DNA of 64,000 bases from JADGGM01 sp025449955 (GTDB taxonomy: Bacteria; Gemmatimonadota; Gemmatimonadetes; Gemmatimonadales; Gemmatimonadaceae). The notes below the pieces were generated by a model, which saw nothing but the letters and a program-made list of their open reading frames with translations, did no database searches and was not told the origin of the DNA. Position numbers and translations under genes: made by a program. This document shows, one piece after another, positions 33,854 through 43,862 of the stretch (its first letter is position 1; every line of letters starts with the position of its first letter). The stretch lies in the NCBI GenBank assembly GCA_036554285.1, contig DATBNO010000016.1, positions 124,001 through 188,000 of the forward strand, given 5' to 3'.

Positions 33854-35533
33854 ATGAACCGGACTCTACTACTCGTCGCGTGCACAGTTCTCGCGTCATC
33901 CGTCACGCGCAACGCCCATGCGCAGTCGACGGGCGGATTGCGCTTCGAGGTCGCGTTCCCCGCATCCACCACGCCGCGCACGGGCCGAGTGTACGTCGCG
34001 GTGTCCAAGGACGGGACGCCGGAGCCGCGGCTGCAAGCCGGAGAGCTCGCGCGGAGCACACCGTTTTTCGGCACCGACGTGCGCGCGCTGCCGAGCGGCA
34101 AGACCGCGGTCGTCGATGCGCACGCGGCCGGTTACCCGCTGCGCAGCCTCGCGTCACTCCCGGCCGGCGACTACTGGGTGCAGGCGGTGTTCAACGTGTA
34201 CACCGAGTTCCATCGCGCCGACGGACGCACGCTCTGGCTGCACCAGGACCAGTGGGAGGGGCAGCACTGGAACGAGTCGCCCGGCAATCTCGTGAGCGAG
34301 CCGCAGCGCATCCATCTCGACCCGCACGCGGCGCAACCCGTCCGCCTAACGCTGACGCGCACGCTGCCGCCCATCGCGCTCCCGGCCGACACGAAGTGGG
34401 TGAAGCACATCAAGATCGAGAGCAAGCTGCTCACCGCGTTCTGGGGCCATCCGATGTACCTGGGCGCCACGGTGCTGCTGCCCGCGGGATACGATGAGCA
34501 TCCCGACGCGCACTACCCGGTGATCTACGAGCAAGGGCACTTCACGCTCTCGCCGCCGTTCGGCTTCGATCCGAACGGCACGCCCGAGACCGCGGAACGC
34601 GCCGCGCGCCGTCGTCTCGCCACCGAGCGCGAGCCCGGCTACGAGTTCGCGCGCGCGTGGATGAGCGACACCTTCCCGCGCGTCATCGCGATCACGTTCC
34701 AACATCCCACGCCGTACTACGACGACTCGTACGCCGTGAACTCGGTGAACGATGGTCCCTACGGGGATGCGATCATCCAGGAGCTCATTCCGTATCTCGA
34801 GAAACAATTCCGGATCGTCGCCAAACCGTACGCGCGGATTCTCGTCGGCGGCTCGACAGGCGGGTGGGAAGCGCTCGCGCTGCAGATCTATCACCCGGAC
34901 TTCTTTGGCGGCGCATGGGGCCTCTATCCCGATCCGGTCGACTTCCGGCGCTATCAGCTGAGCAACATCTACGAGGACACGAGCGCGTTCGTCGTCGCAC
35001 GCAGCTCGTGGCTGGCGTCCGAGGTGCCGGCGGAGCGCGAGATGAGCGGGATGCCGACCATCACCATGCGCCAGGAAAGCCAGCTCGAGGATGCGTTAGG
35101 CACGCACGGCCGCTCGGGCGAGCAGCTGGAGGCGTGGGAGGCGGTGTTCGGCCCGACCGATGCCGACGGCTATCCGGCCGCGCTGTGGGACAAGCGCTCG
35201 GGTCACATGAACCACGAGGTGGCCGGCTACATGCGCGACCACAACTACGATCTGCGCGCGTACCTGCAGAAAAACTGGAGCACCGTGGGGCCGCCGCTCC
35301 GCGGCAAAATCCACGTCGTGGTGGGCGAGATGGACAGCTACTATCTCAACCTCGCCTGCTATCTCCTGCAGGATTTCCTCGACAGCACGACGGCGCCGCA
35401 CTACGACGGTTCGTTCACGTACGGCCGTCCGCTCAAGCCGCACGGATGGCAGCCGTGGACGGACGCCCAGTTCGTCCGCATGGCGTTCGACACGATCACG
35501 GCGCACGCCTCGTCGGGAGACGCGGCCCGTTAG
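33854..35533 (+). CDS. Secreted alpha/beta-hydrolase-fold esterase
   Basis: The 559-residue protein has a signal peptide (about 3-23, NAHAQ). An N-terminal beta domain (about 25-150) precedes a putative-esterase alpha/beta hydrolase domain with nucleophile Ser in VGGSTGGWEA (about 335) and an acidic GEMDSYY later. His near the C-terminus (KPHGW) may complete the triad. The family covers feruloyl esterases and siderophore esterases; the substrate is not predictable. I chose ATG 33854 because it begins the signal peptide. Its TAG stop is within a GTTAGGC motif. It is divergent from SusC/D and could act on the same nutrient. Confidence 0.82.
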   Translation: MNRTLLLVACTVLASSVTRNAHAQSTGGLRFEVAFPASTTPRTGRVYVAVSKDGTPEPRLQAGELARSTPFFGTDVRALPSGKTAVVDAHAAGYPLRSLASLPAGDYWVQAVFNVYTEFHRADGRTLWLHQDQWEGQHWNESPGNLVSEPQRIHLDPHAAQPVRLTLTRTLPPIALPADTKWVKHIKIESKLLTAFWGHPMYLGATVLLPAGYDEHPDAHYPVIYEQGHFTLSPPFGFDPNGTPETAERAARRRLATEREPGYEFARAWMSDTFPRVIAITFQHPTPYYDDSYAVNSVNDGPYGDAIIQELIPYLEKQFRIVAKPYARILVGGSTGGWEALALQIYHPDFFGGAWGLYPDPVDFRRYQLSNIYEDTSAFVVARSSWLASEVPAEREMSGMPTITMRQESQLEDALGTHGRSGEQLEAWEAVFGPTDADGYPAALWDKRSGHMNHEVAGYMRDHNYDLRAYLQKNWSTVGPPLRGKIHVVVGEMDSYYLNLACYLLQDFLDSTTAPHYDGSFTYGRPLKPHGWQPWTDAQFVRMAFDTITAHASSGDAAR

Positions 35534-35564
35534 GCAAGGCACGCACCGCGCACCGGGAGGCCGT

Positions 35565-36065
35565 ATGCGGATGGTGGATACCATCGTGCAGGAGTTCGAT
35601 CAGGAGGCGCCGATCACGCGCAAGGTGCTCGAGCGTGTGCCGCTCGACAAGAAAGACTGGAAGCCGCACACCCGGTCCACGTCGCTCGGCAATCTTGCGG
35701 CATGGCTGGCCAACGCGCCCGGCTTCACGGCGAAGATGATGCACACGGACGGTCTCGACGTGGGCAACTGGGAATCGTTTCCGGTTCCGGTGTCGACGAG
35801 CGCGCTCTTGTCCACGTTCGATCAAGGGTGCAACGCCGCGCGCGCCGCGCTGGCCAAACTCGACGACTCCGCCGCGGTGGGCGCGTGGAACTTCCGCATG
35901 GGCGGCAAGACGCTCAACACGATGCCGCGCATCGCGTTCACGCGGCTGTTTCTGCTCAGCGACGCCATCCATCATCGCGGTCAGATGTCGGTGTACCTGC
36001 GCCTCCTCGAGGTGATGGTGCCCGCCATCTACGGACCGAGCGCGGACGACAACCCGTACTTCTAG
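35565..36065 (+). CDS. DinB-family protein
   Basis: A 166-residue four-helix-bundle protein of the DinB/YfiT type. The C-terminal HHRGQMSVYLRL contains the conserved metal-ligand His pair; a third ligand should lie near residue 45-50, where the canonical His is not obvious. Such proteins are often thiol-dependent transferases or unknown. It starts 31 bases after the esterase, with GGAGG upstream of the ATG, so co-transcription is likely. Confidence 0.82.
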   Translation: MRMVDTIVQEFDQEAPITRKVLERVPLDKKDWKPHTRSTSLGNLAAWLANAPGFTAKMMHTDGLDVGNWESFPVPVSTSALLSTFDQGCNAARAALAKLDDSAAVGAWNFRMGGKTLNTMPRIAFTRLFLLSDAIHHRGQMSVYLRLLEVMVPAIYGPSADDNPYF

Positions 36066-36068
36066 AGC

Positions 36069-36584
36069 TCAGGGCAGCATCACCAGGTGGAGGGCCAGCA
36101 CCATAGCGCAGCTCTGCGTTAGGCGAGACGCCGGAACGCGGAGCCGCGCGCCCTGCCACGCGTACACGGCCAATAGCGCCAGCACCACTGCCATTTGCAC
36201 GTACCAATAGGTCATCGCCGGCACGTTCGAAAGCCCGAGGCTCAACCGAACGCGCGAGTACGGGAAGAGCGCGAGCGGTTTGGGATGGATGGGGAAGTCA
36301 AGCACGAAATGCGACAGTACCGCCGCTCCCGCGGCGATCGCGACGGGCCAGCCGCGCGACGCCACGAAACACGCCGCGTACAACGCCGCCCACAGCGCGA
36401 CCATACACAACGAGTGCGACCAGTCGTCGAAGAACGTCGCCTTCGCGGCGGGCTCGACGCCCGCCACCGCCAATGCAACCCAAATGATGTCCGGCACGAA
36501 CGCCCCGATCACCAACGCCGTGACTGGCGCCCTCGGCTCGCGCGTCTTGATCGCGAGCGCCGCGGCAAAGTGCGCGGCGAACAC
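36069..36584 (-). CDS. YdjM/DUF457-like membrane protein
   Basis: A 171-residue protein with about five membrane helices and conserved polar residues typical of YdjM-like putative metal-dependent hydrolases: AAHF at the start, PDIIW in helix 2, DWSHSL and SHFVLDFPIH. GTG 36584 was chosen because GGGAGAG lies six bases upstream. The start shares one base with the stop of a small upstream frame. Enzymatic activity is unproven for the family. Confidence 0.75.
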   Translation of the reverse strand: MFAAHFAAALAIKTREPRAPVTALVIGAFVPDIIWVALAVAGVEPAAKATFFDDWSHSLCMVALWAALYAACFVASRGWPVAIAAGAAVLSHFVLDFPIHPKPLALFPYSRVRLSLGLSNVPAMTYWYVQMAVVLALLAVYAWQGARLRVPASRLTQSCAMVLALHLVMLP

Positions 36585-36700
36585 TAGCGGCTCTCCCGAC
36601 GGCGCTCGCTGTCGTCCGCGCCGTAATCGTTGAGTGCCCGCAGAGGAATCAGACCGAGGACTATGATCATGAGCTGTTGCAGCGCGTCGTGAAGCGACAC
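36584..36700 (-). CDS. Possible 38-residue membrane peptide
   Basis: A short GTG frame with a run of G (36705-36711) four bases upstream as ribosome-binding site. The product has an N-terminal amphipathic start, a hydrophobic segment (LMIIVLGLIPL) and a charged tail DDSERRRESR. Its TAG overlaps the next GTG by one base, and it begins 12 bases after the stop of the large outer-membrane protein gene. That tight fit supports translation; nothing else does. Confidence 0.4.
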   Translation of the reverse strand: MSLHDALQQLMIIVLGLIPLRALNDYGADDSERRRESR

Positions 36701-36712
36701 ACATCCCCCCCT

Positions 36713-39382
36713 TCAGTTGGTGGACATCAGGTAGCTGAGCTTGATGAGCAGCGTGTTCGATGCCGGAGCGGCGAACAGCTGTGATGCGTCGCGCGAGAGC
36801 TCGAAGCTGCCATCCGCGCCGTCGATCGATCGCTGCTGGCTCCAGACCACGAACAACGTCGAACCGGGATGAAACTGCCAACGGAGCACCGCGTTCGCGT
36901 TGAGGCTCTTCGCGTTGAACGACGGATCGTCGAACAGCGCCTGGTTCCCGCCGCGCACCACGGTGTACCGACGCGTCTGCCGATCGTACTGCAATTGGTC
37001 GGGCGTTAGGCGGACGACGCGATCGCCGACGCGCGGCGCGCGCGGGTCGGCGACGGCCTCGAACGCATCGTATCGCCCGGCGCTCACAAAGGGTTGCGCG
37101 TAGAGCTCGAGCGTGAGCGACGGCGAGAACGCGTAGATCGCGCGGCCGGTGAGCGACACGGTCTCCTGACGCACGCGCGCGAGAATATCGAGCGGCGACG
37201 GCGCCGCGAACGCCTGATCGACGAACTGCCACGCGTAGACGGTTTGTGTCCACGATGGTCCGATCGTGAACCGCAGCCGGTCCGACGCGCGAACCACCAG
37301 CTGTGGCGCGATCGTCGACGACCGGCTGGCGGTGGCCGGCTCCCACCACGCGCTGGCGGTGAGTGTGAGCTGGCTGGTGCTCCGCGCATTGCTGGTGATC
37401 GTGCCGCTCACCGCTTCGCGCGGCGGCAGGAGCAGCGCCGGGCCGCCGCGCAGCGCGTCGGTGGAGAGCGCCGCGAGCTCGTGGCGCGCGCCTAACGTGA
37501 TGTCCCAATAGTTGGGCAGCTCCGCCAGCGCGCTCGCGCTGACCACCGTGGCCCGGCGCTCGCCGCCGACGTCCCATCCCGCGCCTAACTGATCGAATCC
37601 GGCGCCCCAGTAGTGCCAGCGGCCCGGGTGATAGTCGTAGTACATGAGCGAGCCCGACGCGATCATCCAATCGGCGTTGCGCTGGAAGCCCAGGTCGTTC
37701 ACGTCGAGGCGGGGCGAGAGCGCATGTAGAATCGCGGACCATCGCCAGTGTGCACCGGCCACGCGCGCCACCCGCAGCTGGGCCGCTTCACCCGTCGCGC
37801 TCGTACGCGTGGTGTCGTCGTGCGCGTAGCCTGCGTCGGGCCGCTGCAGATAGTGTCCGGGCCCATGCATGACGCTCGCGATACCGCGCGCGGTGCCGCG
37901 CACAAAGCTGCCGAGCGCAAAGCCGCTCACCTCGTACGCCTCGCCAAACTGGTGGCGTCCGTCGAATCCGGCGACGAATGCGTCGCGCGGCGCCACGGAG
38001 TCGAATGCGGAATCGCTCCCGCGATGCACCACCGCGGTCGCGATCGCGCCCACGCTGCTTCGCCCGTCGTCGAACTCGTGCACGGCACGCGCAATCATCG
38101 AATTGGCGAGCGGTTGGAGCCGCAGCTCGGTCGTGCGCCCGGTCGAATCGACCACCCGCGCGTCGGCGGGTTCGGTGACGGCATCGAGCACGCCGAATGC
38201 CCATCCGGATTCCGTGCGACCAGTCAGCTTCGCGGCCGCGGCGATCGTCGTGGTGGGCGGCGCATCGCTGAACCGCACGGTTGCCGGCACCGTTCCCAGC
38301 GGGGCGCGCCCGACGCGCCGCGAGTAAAACGGTTGCTCGCTGTCGAACGCGTCGTCGCGCGACGTGAACGGCAAGCCTAACGAAAAGCTGAAGAGTTGGG
38401 CGTCGGACACAAAGAACGGACGGCGCTCGGTGAACAACGACTCGAACGTGGTGAGATTGATCTCCGATGGGTCGGCTTCCACCTGGCCGAAATCCGGGTG
38501 CACGGTGCCGGTGAGCGACGCGGCCGGCGAGAGGCGATCGGTGAAGTCGAGACCGGCGCTCGGGCTCGCTCCGTTAGGCGTGGCCAGCGGGTCGCCCGGC
38601 GTATTCGGGATTCTCGTGGCCGACAGCGCAACGTACGGCGCCACAGCCAGCGCACTGGCCAAAGGCCGCACGACCACGCCGGTGAGCGTGTTGAAGTGCG
38701 AGATGACGTCGGCATAGCTCGGCAATCGCGGCGCCCAATCGGACGCTTCCGCGCTGCGCCCAACGTAGCGGTAGAAATTGACGCCCCACACCACCGCGCC
38801 GCGGGCGCCGGGATTCGACGGCAATTGTGACAACGGAATGCGATACTCGGCCGTCCATCCCGCGGAATCGATGCGCGCCGCTCCTTGCCACACGCCATCC
38901 CAGGTGTTGTCGTACGTGGCGCCGTTGGACCACGCGCCATCCGCCTGCACGCCGCGCGGGTTGAGCCCGAAGCTGAATCCGGTGCGACGATCGTGACGAC
39001 TGTCGATCTCGACGAAGACCCAATCGGATACGGTTTCGTCGTCGCGCCGGGGATACGGCGCAACGATCGAATCGGGATGTGGATCGAACGCGCGAATCGC
39101 GACGTACAGCGCGTGGGCATCGTAGGCAACGCGCGCTTCCGTCTGCCATCGTGCCATCGCGCCCGGATCGGGATTCGATTGAACGAAGTCGCGCGCCGGC
39201 GCCGCGTCTTTCCAGATGGCATCGTCCAACCGGCCATCGATCACGGGAGGCGCGCCCGTCACGCGCACGGCGACCAACGTTCGCGGGCCGAGTGCCGCGA
39301 GCGTGCGGTCGGACTGGGCGGACGCGGCGAGCGCGCTGCCCAACAACGCCGCGACGAGGCAAAGCGAGACGCCGAGGGACAC
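36713..39382 (-). CDS. CBM9/DUF5916-type outer-membrane protein
   Basis: The 889-residue protein has a signal peptide (1-22), a carbohydrate-binding-module-9-like domain (about 40-210; PPVIDGRLDDAIW, then SDWVFVEIDS and GWTAEYRIPL), and a DUF5916-type C-terminal region with many beta strands (about 230-889), including FTERRPFFVSDAQLF. These proteins are common in Bacteroidota and Gemmatimonadota and are thought to sit in the outer membrane; their role is unknown. GTG start (39382). It is divergent from the LytS-like kinase. Confidence 0.83.
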   Translation of the reverse strand: MSLGVSLCLVAALLGSALAASAQSDRTLAALGPRTLVAVRVTGAPPVIDGRLDDAIWKDAAPARDFVQSNPDPGAMARWQTEARVAYDAHALYVAIRAFDPHPDSIVAPYPRRDDETVSDWVFVEIDSRHDRRTGFSFGLNPRGVQADGAWSNGATYDNTWDGVWQGAARIDSAGWTAEYRIPLSQLPSNPGARGAVVWGVNFYRYVGRSAEASDWAPRLPSYADVISHFNTLTGVVVRPLASALAVAPYVALSATRIPNTPGDPLATPNGASPSAGLDFTDRLSPAASLTGTVHPDFGQVEADPSEINLTTFESLFTERRPFFVSDAQLFSFSLGLPFTSRDDAFDSEQPFYSRRVGRAPLGTVPATVRFSDAPPTTTIAAAAKLTGRTESGWAFGVLDAVTEPADARVVDSTGRTTELRLQPLANSMIARAVHEFDDGRSSVGAIATAVVHRGSDSAFDSVAPRDAFVAGFDGRHQFGEAYEVSGFALGSFVRGTARGIASVMHGPGHYLQRPDAGYAHDDTTRTSATGEAAQLRVARVAGAHWRWSAILHALSPRLDVNDLGFQRNADWMIASGSLMYYDYHPGRWHYWGAGFDQLGAGWDVGGERRATVVSASALAELPNYWDITLGARHELAALSTDALRGGPALLLPPREAVSGTITSNARSTSQLTLTASAWWEPATASRSSTIAPQLVVRASDRLRFTIGPSWTQTVYAWQFVDQAFAAPSPLDILARVRQETVSLTGRAIYAFSPSLTLELYAQPFVSAGRYDAFEAVADPRAPRVGDRVVRLTPDQLQYDRQTRRYTVVRGGNQALFDDPSFNAKSLNANAVLRWQFHPGSTLFVVWSQQRSIDGADGSFELSRDASQLFAAPASNTLLIKLSYLMSTN

Positions 39383-39604
39383 GCGCGTACGCTAGGTATG
39401 ACGCGCTGCCGGCGCAGCCCGCGGGCAGTGAACGTCGCCCATGATGCAGTGAGCGACCCGTGCGACCGGTGACCGGCGCCCCAGGCCCGTGAATGGCCAT
39501 GGGCCGTGCGCCGGCGAATTGCGCGGCACCGCTCCGCCGCTGTACGCTCAGGGAGCGCGGGCGACCCGCCGCACGCGCACCCGCACCCACGACCTCGGCG
39601 CCAG

Positions 39605-40768
39605 ATGCCTAACGCAACGCGATACGGACAGGATGAGGCGCCACGCCCGAACGGCGAGGGGTGGGCCGCCGCGCTCCGCACCGCGCCGTGGATCCTGATC
39701 CTCGCGGCGTGGTCGGTTCCGGCCCTGGTCGACGTGGCCGACACGTTCATCACCGACCGCCTCACGGGCCAACCGATCGCCCTCTGGCGCGCGTTCGTGC
39801 TGGCGGCGCCCGGCTGGTACTACTGGGCCGCGCTCACACCCGTGATCGTGTGGTTAGGCAGGCGGCTGCCCATCCGCCGGCCGCTCCAGCCGCGCGTCGT
39901 GCTGGCGCAACTGGGCCTGAGCGTGGCAGGCGGCCTCGCCCATGCGCTGGTGCTCACCCTGCGCTCGCTGCTTTTCGATCCGCGCGCCGCCGGTTCCATC
40001 CGCGGCGCGTTCTTCATGGCGCTCTCGGATTGGCTGCCGATCTCGATCGTGATTTGGTGGGCGGTTTTGGGCGCGGGACACGCGGTCGACAACTTCCGCC
40101 GCTATCGCGAGCAGCAACTTCGCGCATCGGAGCTCGAGGCGCGCCTCGCTCGCTCCGAGCTGGCTGTGTTGCGCGCGCAGCTCAACCCCCACTTTCTCTT
40201 CAACGCGCTCAACACGGGTGTCTCGCTGGTGCGCGCCGGCGACGCCGATCGCGGCGCGCAAGTGCTCACCCGGTTAGGCGATCTCCTGCGCCGCATGCTG
40301 CGCGCCGACTCGGCGCAGGAGTGCACGTTAGGCGAGGAGCTGGCCGTGCTGCGGGACTATTGCGAGATCGAGCTCGTGCGGTTCGGCGACCGGCTGACCA
40401 TCGACGTCGACGTGCCCGACGCCGCGCTCGATATCCTCGTGCCGAGTCTCGCGCTGCAGCCGTTGGTCGAAAACGCCGTGCGGCATGGAATCGCGCCGCG
40501 CGACGCGCCGGGTCGCGTGCGTGTGCGCGCGCGCCAGACAAACGGCGTGCTCCTGCTCAGCGTGGCCGACGACGGCCGCGGCCTGCCCGCCGGCTGGTCG
40601 CTCGACGCATCGGACGGCGTCGGCCTGTCCAACACACGCGACCGGCTGGCGAGACTCTACGGCCGCGCCGGCGCCCTCGAGGTGTCGAGCCTAACGCAAG
40701 GAGGCGTGGAAGTGACCATGCGCGTCCCGGTGAACCGGGGCCGGCACACCACGCATCCCTCGCCATGA
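39605..40768 (+). CDS. LytS/YehU-type membrane sensor histidine kinase
   Basis: A 387-residue kinase with about four membrane helices (about 25-160), a short coiled coil and a His_kinase domain with the phospho-acceptor in LNPHFLFNALN, then an HATPase with ENAVRHG, DDGRGLP and GLSNTRDRL. No extracellular sensor domain is seen. The ATG (39605) lies in a GCCTAAC motif. The end overlaps the response-regulator ATG by four bases (ATGA), so they act as a pair. Confidence 0.9.
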   Translation: MPNATRYGQDEAPRPNGEGWAAALRTAPWILILAAWSVPALVDVADTFITDRLTGQPIALWRAFVLAAPGWYYWAALTPVIVWLGRRLPIRRPLQPRVVLAQLGLSVAGGLAHALVLTLRSLLFDPRAAGSIRGAFFMALSDWLPISIVIWWAVLGAGHAVDNFRRYREQQLRASELEARLARSELAVLRAQLNPHFLFNALNTGVSLVRAGDADRGAQVLTRLGDLLRRMLRADSAQECTLGEELAVLRDYCEIELVRFGDRLTIDVDVPDAALDILVPSLALQPLVENAVRHGIAPRDAPGRVRVRARQTNGVLLLSVADDGRGLPAGWSLDASDGVGLSNTRDRLARLYGRAGALEVSSLTQGGVEVTMRVPVNRGRHTTHPSP

Positions 40769-41574
40769 TCGACGCGTATCAGCTGCGCGTCCTGCTCGTC
40801 GACGATGAGCTCCCCGCCATCGCCGGACTGCGTGCGCTCCTGTCGCCGCATCGCGGCGTCGCGATCGTCGGCGAAGCCCACGGCGGCCGCGCCGCGATCC
40901 GCGCCATCCGCGCACTCGAACCGGACCTCGTCTTCCTGGATGTGCAAATGCCGGAGGTGAACGGGTTCGACGTGTTGCGACAAGTCGGCCCAGAGGCGAT
41001 GCCGGCCGTCATCTTCGTCACCGCGCACGATGAATTCGCCGTTCGCGCGTTCGAGGTTCGTGCGATCGACTATTTGTTGAAACCGGTTCGCGAGGATCGA
41101 TTCGCATCGGCGCTCGCACGCGTGCACGAGTCCATCAAGTCTCGGGGCGACCTCGATCTGGCGCGCCGGCTGCGCGGCCTATTGGATGAGCACGCTTCTC
41201 ACGCGGCCGACACTGGACGGCGCGCCGTTCGCGATGCGTTCGCCGAGCGCCTCATCGTGCGCGTCGGGTCGCGCGACTTGATCGTCTCGACCGCCGATAT
41301 CGACTGGATCGAAGCCGAAGATTATTGCGCGGTCGTGCACGCGTCCGGGAAGCGGTTCCTCGTTCGCGATACGCTGGGCGCCATCGAGGCAAAGCTCGAT
41401 CCGCGTGCGTTCACGCGCGTGCACCGGTCCGCGATCGTGTCGCTGTCCCGTGTTGCGGAGCTCCGGCGACACTCGGATGGGTCGCTCGAGGTGGTGCTCC
41501 GCGACGGGACCACGCTTCCCGTGAGCCGGTCGCGGCGGGCTGGATTGGCGGCAATCCTCGGGTCATCGCGATAG
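40765..41574 (+). CDS. LytTR-family response regulator
   Basis: The 269-residue regulator has a receiver domain (about 8-125) with phospho-acceptor Asp in FLDVQMPEV (about 59), Thr in FVTAHDEFA and Lys in YLLKPV. A LytTR DNA-binding domain follows (about 165-265), with ADIDWIEAEDYCAVVH. It would bind direct repeats near its target promoters when phosphorylated by the adjacent kinase. Targets unknown; the DinB gene just downstream and the CBM9 gene upstream are candidates. Confidence 0.92.
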   Translation: MIDAYQLRVLLVDDELPAIAGLRALLSPHRGVAIVGEAHGGRAAIRAIRALEPDLVFLDVQMPEVNGFDVLRQVGPEAMPAVIFVTAHDEFAVRAFEVRAIDYLLKPVREDRFASALARVHESIKSRGDLDLARRLRGLLDEHASHAADTGRRAVRDAFAERLIVRVGSRDLIVSTADIDWIEAEDYCAVVHASGKRFLVRDTLGAIEAKLDPRAFTRVHRSAIVSLSRVAELRRHSDGSLEVVLRDGTTLPVSRSRRAGLAAILGSSR

Positions 41575-41650
41575 GCGGTCGAGCGAGCGCACTGGACATC
41601 GTGCGCCGCACAGAACAAGATCAACGTCTCCCTTAACCCGAGCGAGATCC

Positions 41651-42184
41651 ATGCGTGTCCGTATTTGTCTTGCGGGCCTGGCTGCCGCCCTGGCGCCGGG
41701 ACTGGCAATGGCGCAGTCGAATCCGGTGTCCGATGCGTTCCGTGACCATGCAAGCAGCATCGGGAAGAATCTCGTGGCCGCGGCCGAAGCGATGCCGGCC
41801 GACAAGTACAGCTTCAAGCCGACGCCCGCGCAGATGAGCTTCGGTCAGATCGTCGTGCATCTGTCCGAGGGCAACGACTATTTGTGCGGAGCGATCGGCG
41901 GCGAGAAGGCGCCAGAACGCTCGAAGGTAGCGGCCACCGACAGCAAGGATACGCTCGTTGCCCGTCTCAAGGAGACGTTCGCGTTCTGCGACCAGGCGCT
42001 GGCGAAGGTGGACGACTCGAAGTTAGGCGAGCAGCTGCCGTTCTTCGGCGGCAAGACGCGGTCGCGTGCGGCGGTGATGACGCTGACCACCGGTGACTGG
42101 GCCGACCACTACAGCCAGTCGGCCATTTATTTGCGGCTCAACGGCGTGTTGCCGCCGACCGCGAAAGCGAAGCAGGCGGACTAA
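41651..42184 (+). CDS. Secreted DinB-family protein
   Basis: A 177-residue protein with a signal peptide (1-22, AMAQ) followed by a DinB-like four-helix bundle. Conserved His residues are visible in IVVHLSEGN (about 73) and WADHYSQSAIYLRL (about 157). Exported DinB proteins are frequent in Gemmatimonadota and Acidobacteriota and have no known role. It lies 76 bases after the response regulator. Confidence 0.8.
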   Translation: MRVRICLAGLAAALAPGLAMAQSNPVSDAFRDHASSIGKNLVAAAEAMPADKYSFKPTPAQMSFGQIVVHLSEGNDYLCGAIGGEKAPERSKVAATDSKDTLVARLKETFAFCDQALAKVDDSKLGEQLPFFGGKTRSRAAVMTLTTGDWADHYSQSAIYLRLNGVLPPTAKAKQAD

Positions 42185-42209
42185 CGCGGCGGTTTATTCG
42201 CGGGATGCG

Positions 42210-43721
42210 CTACTTGCAGCTGGAGTGTAGCGCTCCCGCGAGCACGTCGATTCGTCCGAAGTTGTAGTTGATGTCCGGCCGCGACGTTCCTTTCACTACA
42301 TCGGCCGAATTCAGCACACACATCTCGAGCGCGCTCGGCGTCGGCTTGGCGACGGCGTGCGCCTTGATCACCGCGGCTTCCCCCGCGACGAGCGGTGCGG
42401 AGAAGCTCGTGCCGGCTCCCGACAGGTACGCGTTTTCCGCCGCGCATTCCGGGAAGACCAGCGCGCTGCATGCGCCGAGCACCAGGTCGCTCAGGCCGTT
42501 CTGTGTCTTGTCGACGTCGTTGCCGCCCGGCGCGAACACCGCGACGTCCGCCTTCCCGAAGTTCGAGTACTCCGCGATCGTATCGAACTTCGCGAGATCG
42601 ACCGGTCCCGTGGCGCCGACGCTGATCACGTGGCGTGTGCCGCCGGCGATGACGTGCAAACTGTCGGCGTAGCTCCCGTTAGGCGACGTGGCCGTGTTGG
42701 TATTCAGTTTTTCGTTGCCCGCCGCGGCGACGATCAGCGCACCGCGCGCCAGGGCGTAATCGACCGAGCGTTGGATCAAGTCGGACACGGCGAGATCGAA
42801 CGGATTGGACCGGCTCAGGTAGCCGCCCAGGCTGACGCTGATGACGTCGGCCCCGTGGTCGGCGGCGTACAGGATGCCGCTGATGACGGCGAAGTCATCG
42901 CCCGCGCCTTGGTCGTCCAGCACGCGCACCATGACGAGCCGGGATTGCGGCGCGACCGCGGCGATGCCTAACGAATTGGTCGCGATGAGCGAGGACACGA
43001 ACGTGCCGTGTCCGACGACGTCGTGGCCGAACGGCAGCGGCAGCGTGTCCACCGTGTCGGTGGGCGAGAACGCGAACGACGTCGAGAGCGAGCCATCGAC
43101 TTTGCCGACGAGATCGATGTGGAGCGTGTCCACGCCCGTGTCGAGGATGAACACCGTGGTGCCGGCGCCCTGCGTCGTCACCTGCCACGCGGTGTCGGCG
43201 CTGATCGTCGTCATGTTCCATTGATCCTTGAAGAACTGCGCCGTCCGCGGATCGGGGATGTCTAACGGAGTGACGGTGTGTGCGGGGGTGCGTGCCGTCG
43301 TCCGGCCGGTGAACCGGACCACGCGCGCGTTGGACAGCCGCTCGCGCACGTATTGCCGCCTCACGTTGGGCAGGATCATCCCGACCGCGCCCGATGCGCG
43401 CAGCCTGTTGGCCGCGTCCGCTGTCAGCCCCGTGACCAGCGCCAATCCCATGTCGGCTTGGACGCGCGCGATGCGCCCGCCCGCATTCCGAACGGCCTGC
43501 TGCACCGATTCGGGAATTTGTCCGGCCGTCCCTACCTGCACGATGTAGCTGTGTGCCGGCGGCAGCGGGAGCTTGGCGAGCTGCTTGTCCACCGGGGCGA
43601 GCGGCATCTTGTCGCTGCAGGCGGCGACCTGCATGGCCATCGCGAAGACCGTGAGCAGCGATGCCCAACGGACCGCCGGCGCCCGATGGGCGCGATGAGA
43701 GCGAAGCGCGGAGTTCTCCAT
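42210..43721 (-). CDS. Subtilisin-like S8 serine peptidase (lipoprotein)
   Basis: The 503-residue protein has a lipobox (VAAC, Cys35), an inhibitor I9-type propeptide (about 55-140) and a subtilase domain (about 165-500). The triad is Asp194 (FILDTGVD), His238 (GHGTF) and Ser439 (GTSFSAP), with oxyanion Asn336 (AAAGNE). It is expected to be anchored at the cell surface or periplasm and to degrade protein. The ATG 43721 puts the signal peptide at the N-terminus. Confidence 0.92.
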   Translation of the reverse strand: MENSALRSHRAHRAPAVRWASLLTVFAMAMQVAACSDKMPLAPVDKQLAKLPLPPAHSYIVQVGTAGQIPESVQQAVRNAGGRIARVQADMGLALVTGLTADAANRLRASGAVGMILPNVRRQYVRERLSNARVVRFTGRTTARTPAHTVTPLDIPDPRTAQFFKDQWNMTTISADTAWQVTTQGAGTTVFILDTGVDTLHIDLVGKVDGSLSTSFAFSPTDTVDTLPLPFGHDVVGHGTFVSSLIATNSLGIAAVAPQSRLVMVRVLDDQGAGDDFAVISGILYAADHGADVISVSLGGYLSRSNPFDLAVSDLIQRSVDYALARGALIVAAAGNEKLNTNTATSPNGSYADSLHVIAGGTRHVISVGATGPVDLAKFDTIAEYSNFGKADVAVFAPGGNDVDKTQNGLSDLVLGACSALVFPECAAENAYLSGAGTSFSAPLVAGEAAVIKAHAVAKPTPSALEMCVLNSADVVKGTSRPDINYNFGRIDVLAGALHSSCK

Positions 43722-43862
43722 TGGCCGAAACTGGTATCGCACGGCGTGTGAGTCAAGGCTTTCGGGGCGACTTTCAGCGCTGCCCAACACTCGCGTTTTC
43801 CGCCTCGACAGCCCATACTTGCTGGGTTCTTGTTCCCCACTCGCTTTTCGAGGTGTGCTGAG

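Noticed and set aside
39661..41574. A 637-codon frame reading into the LytTR regulator
   Set aside because: Upstream portion overlaps the kinase in another frame; the ATG at 40765 with an ATGA overlap is the start.
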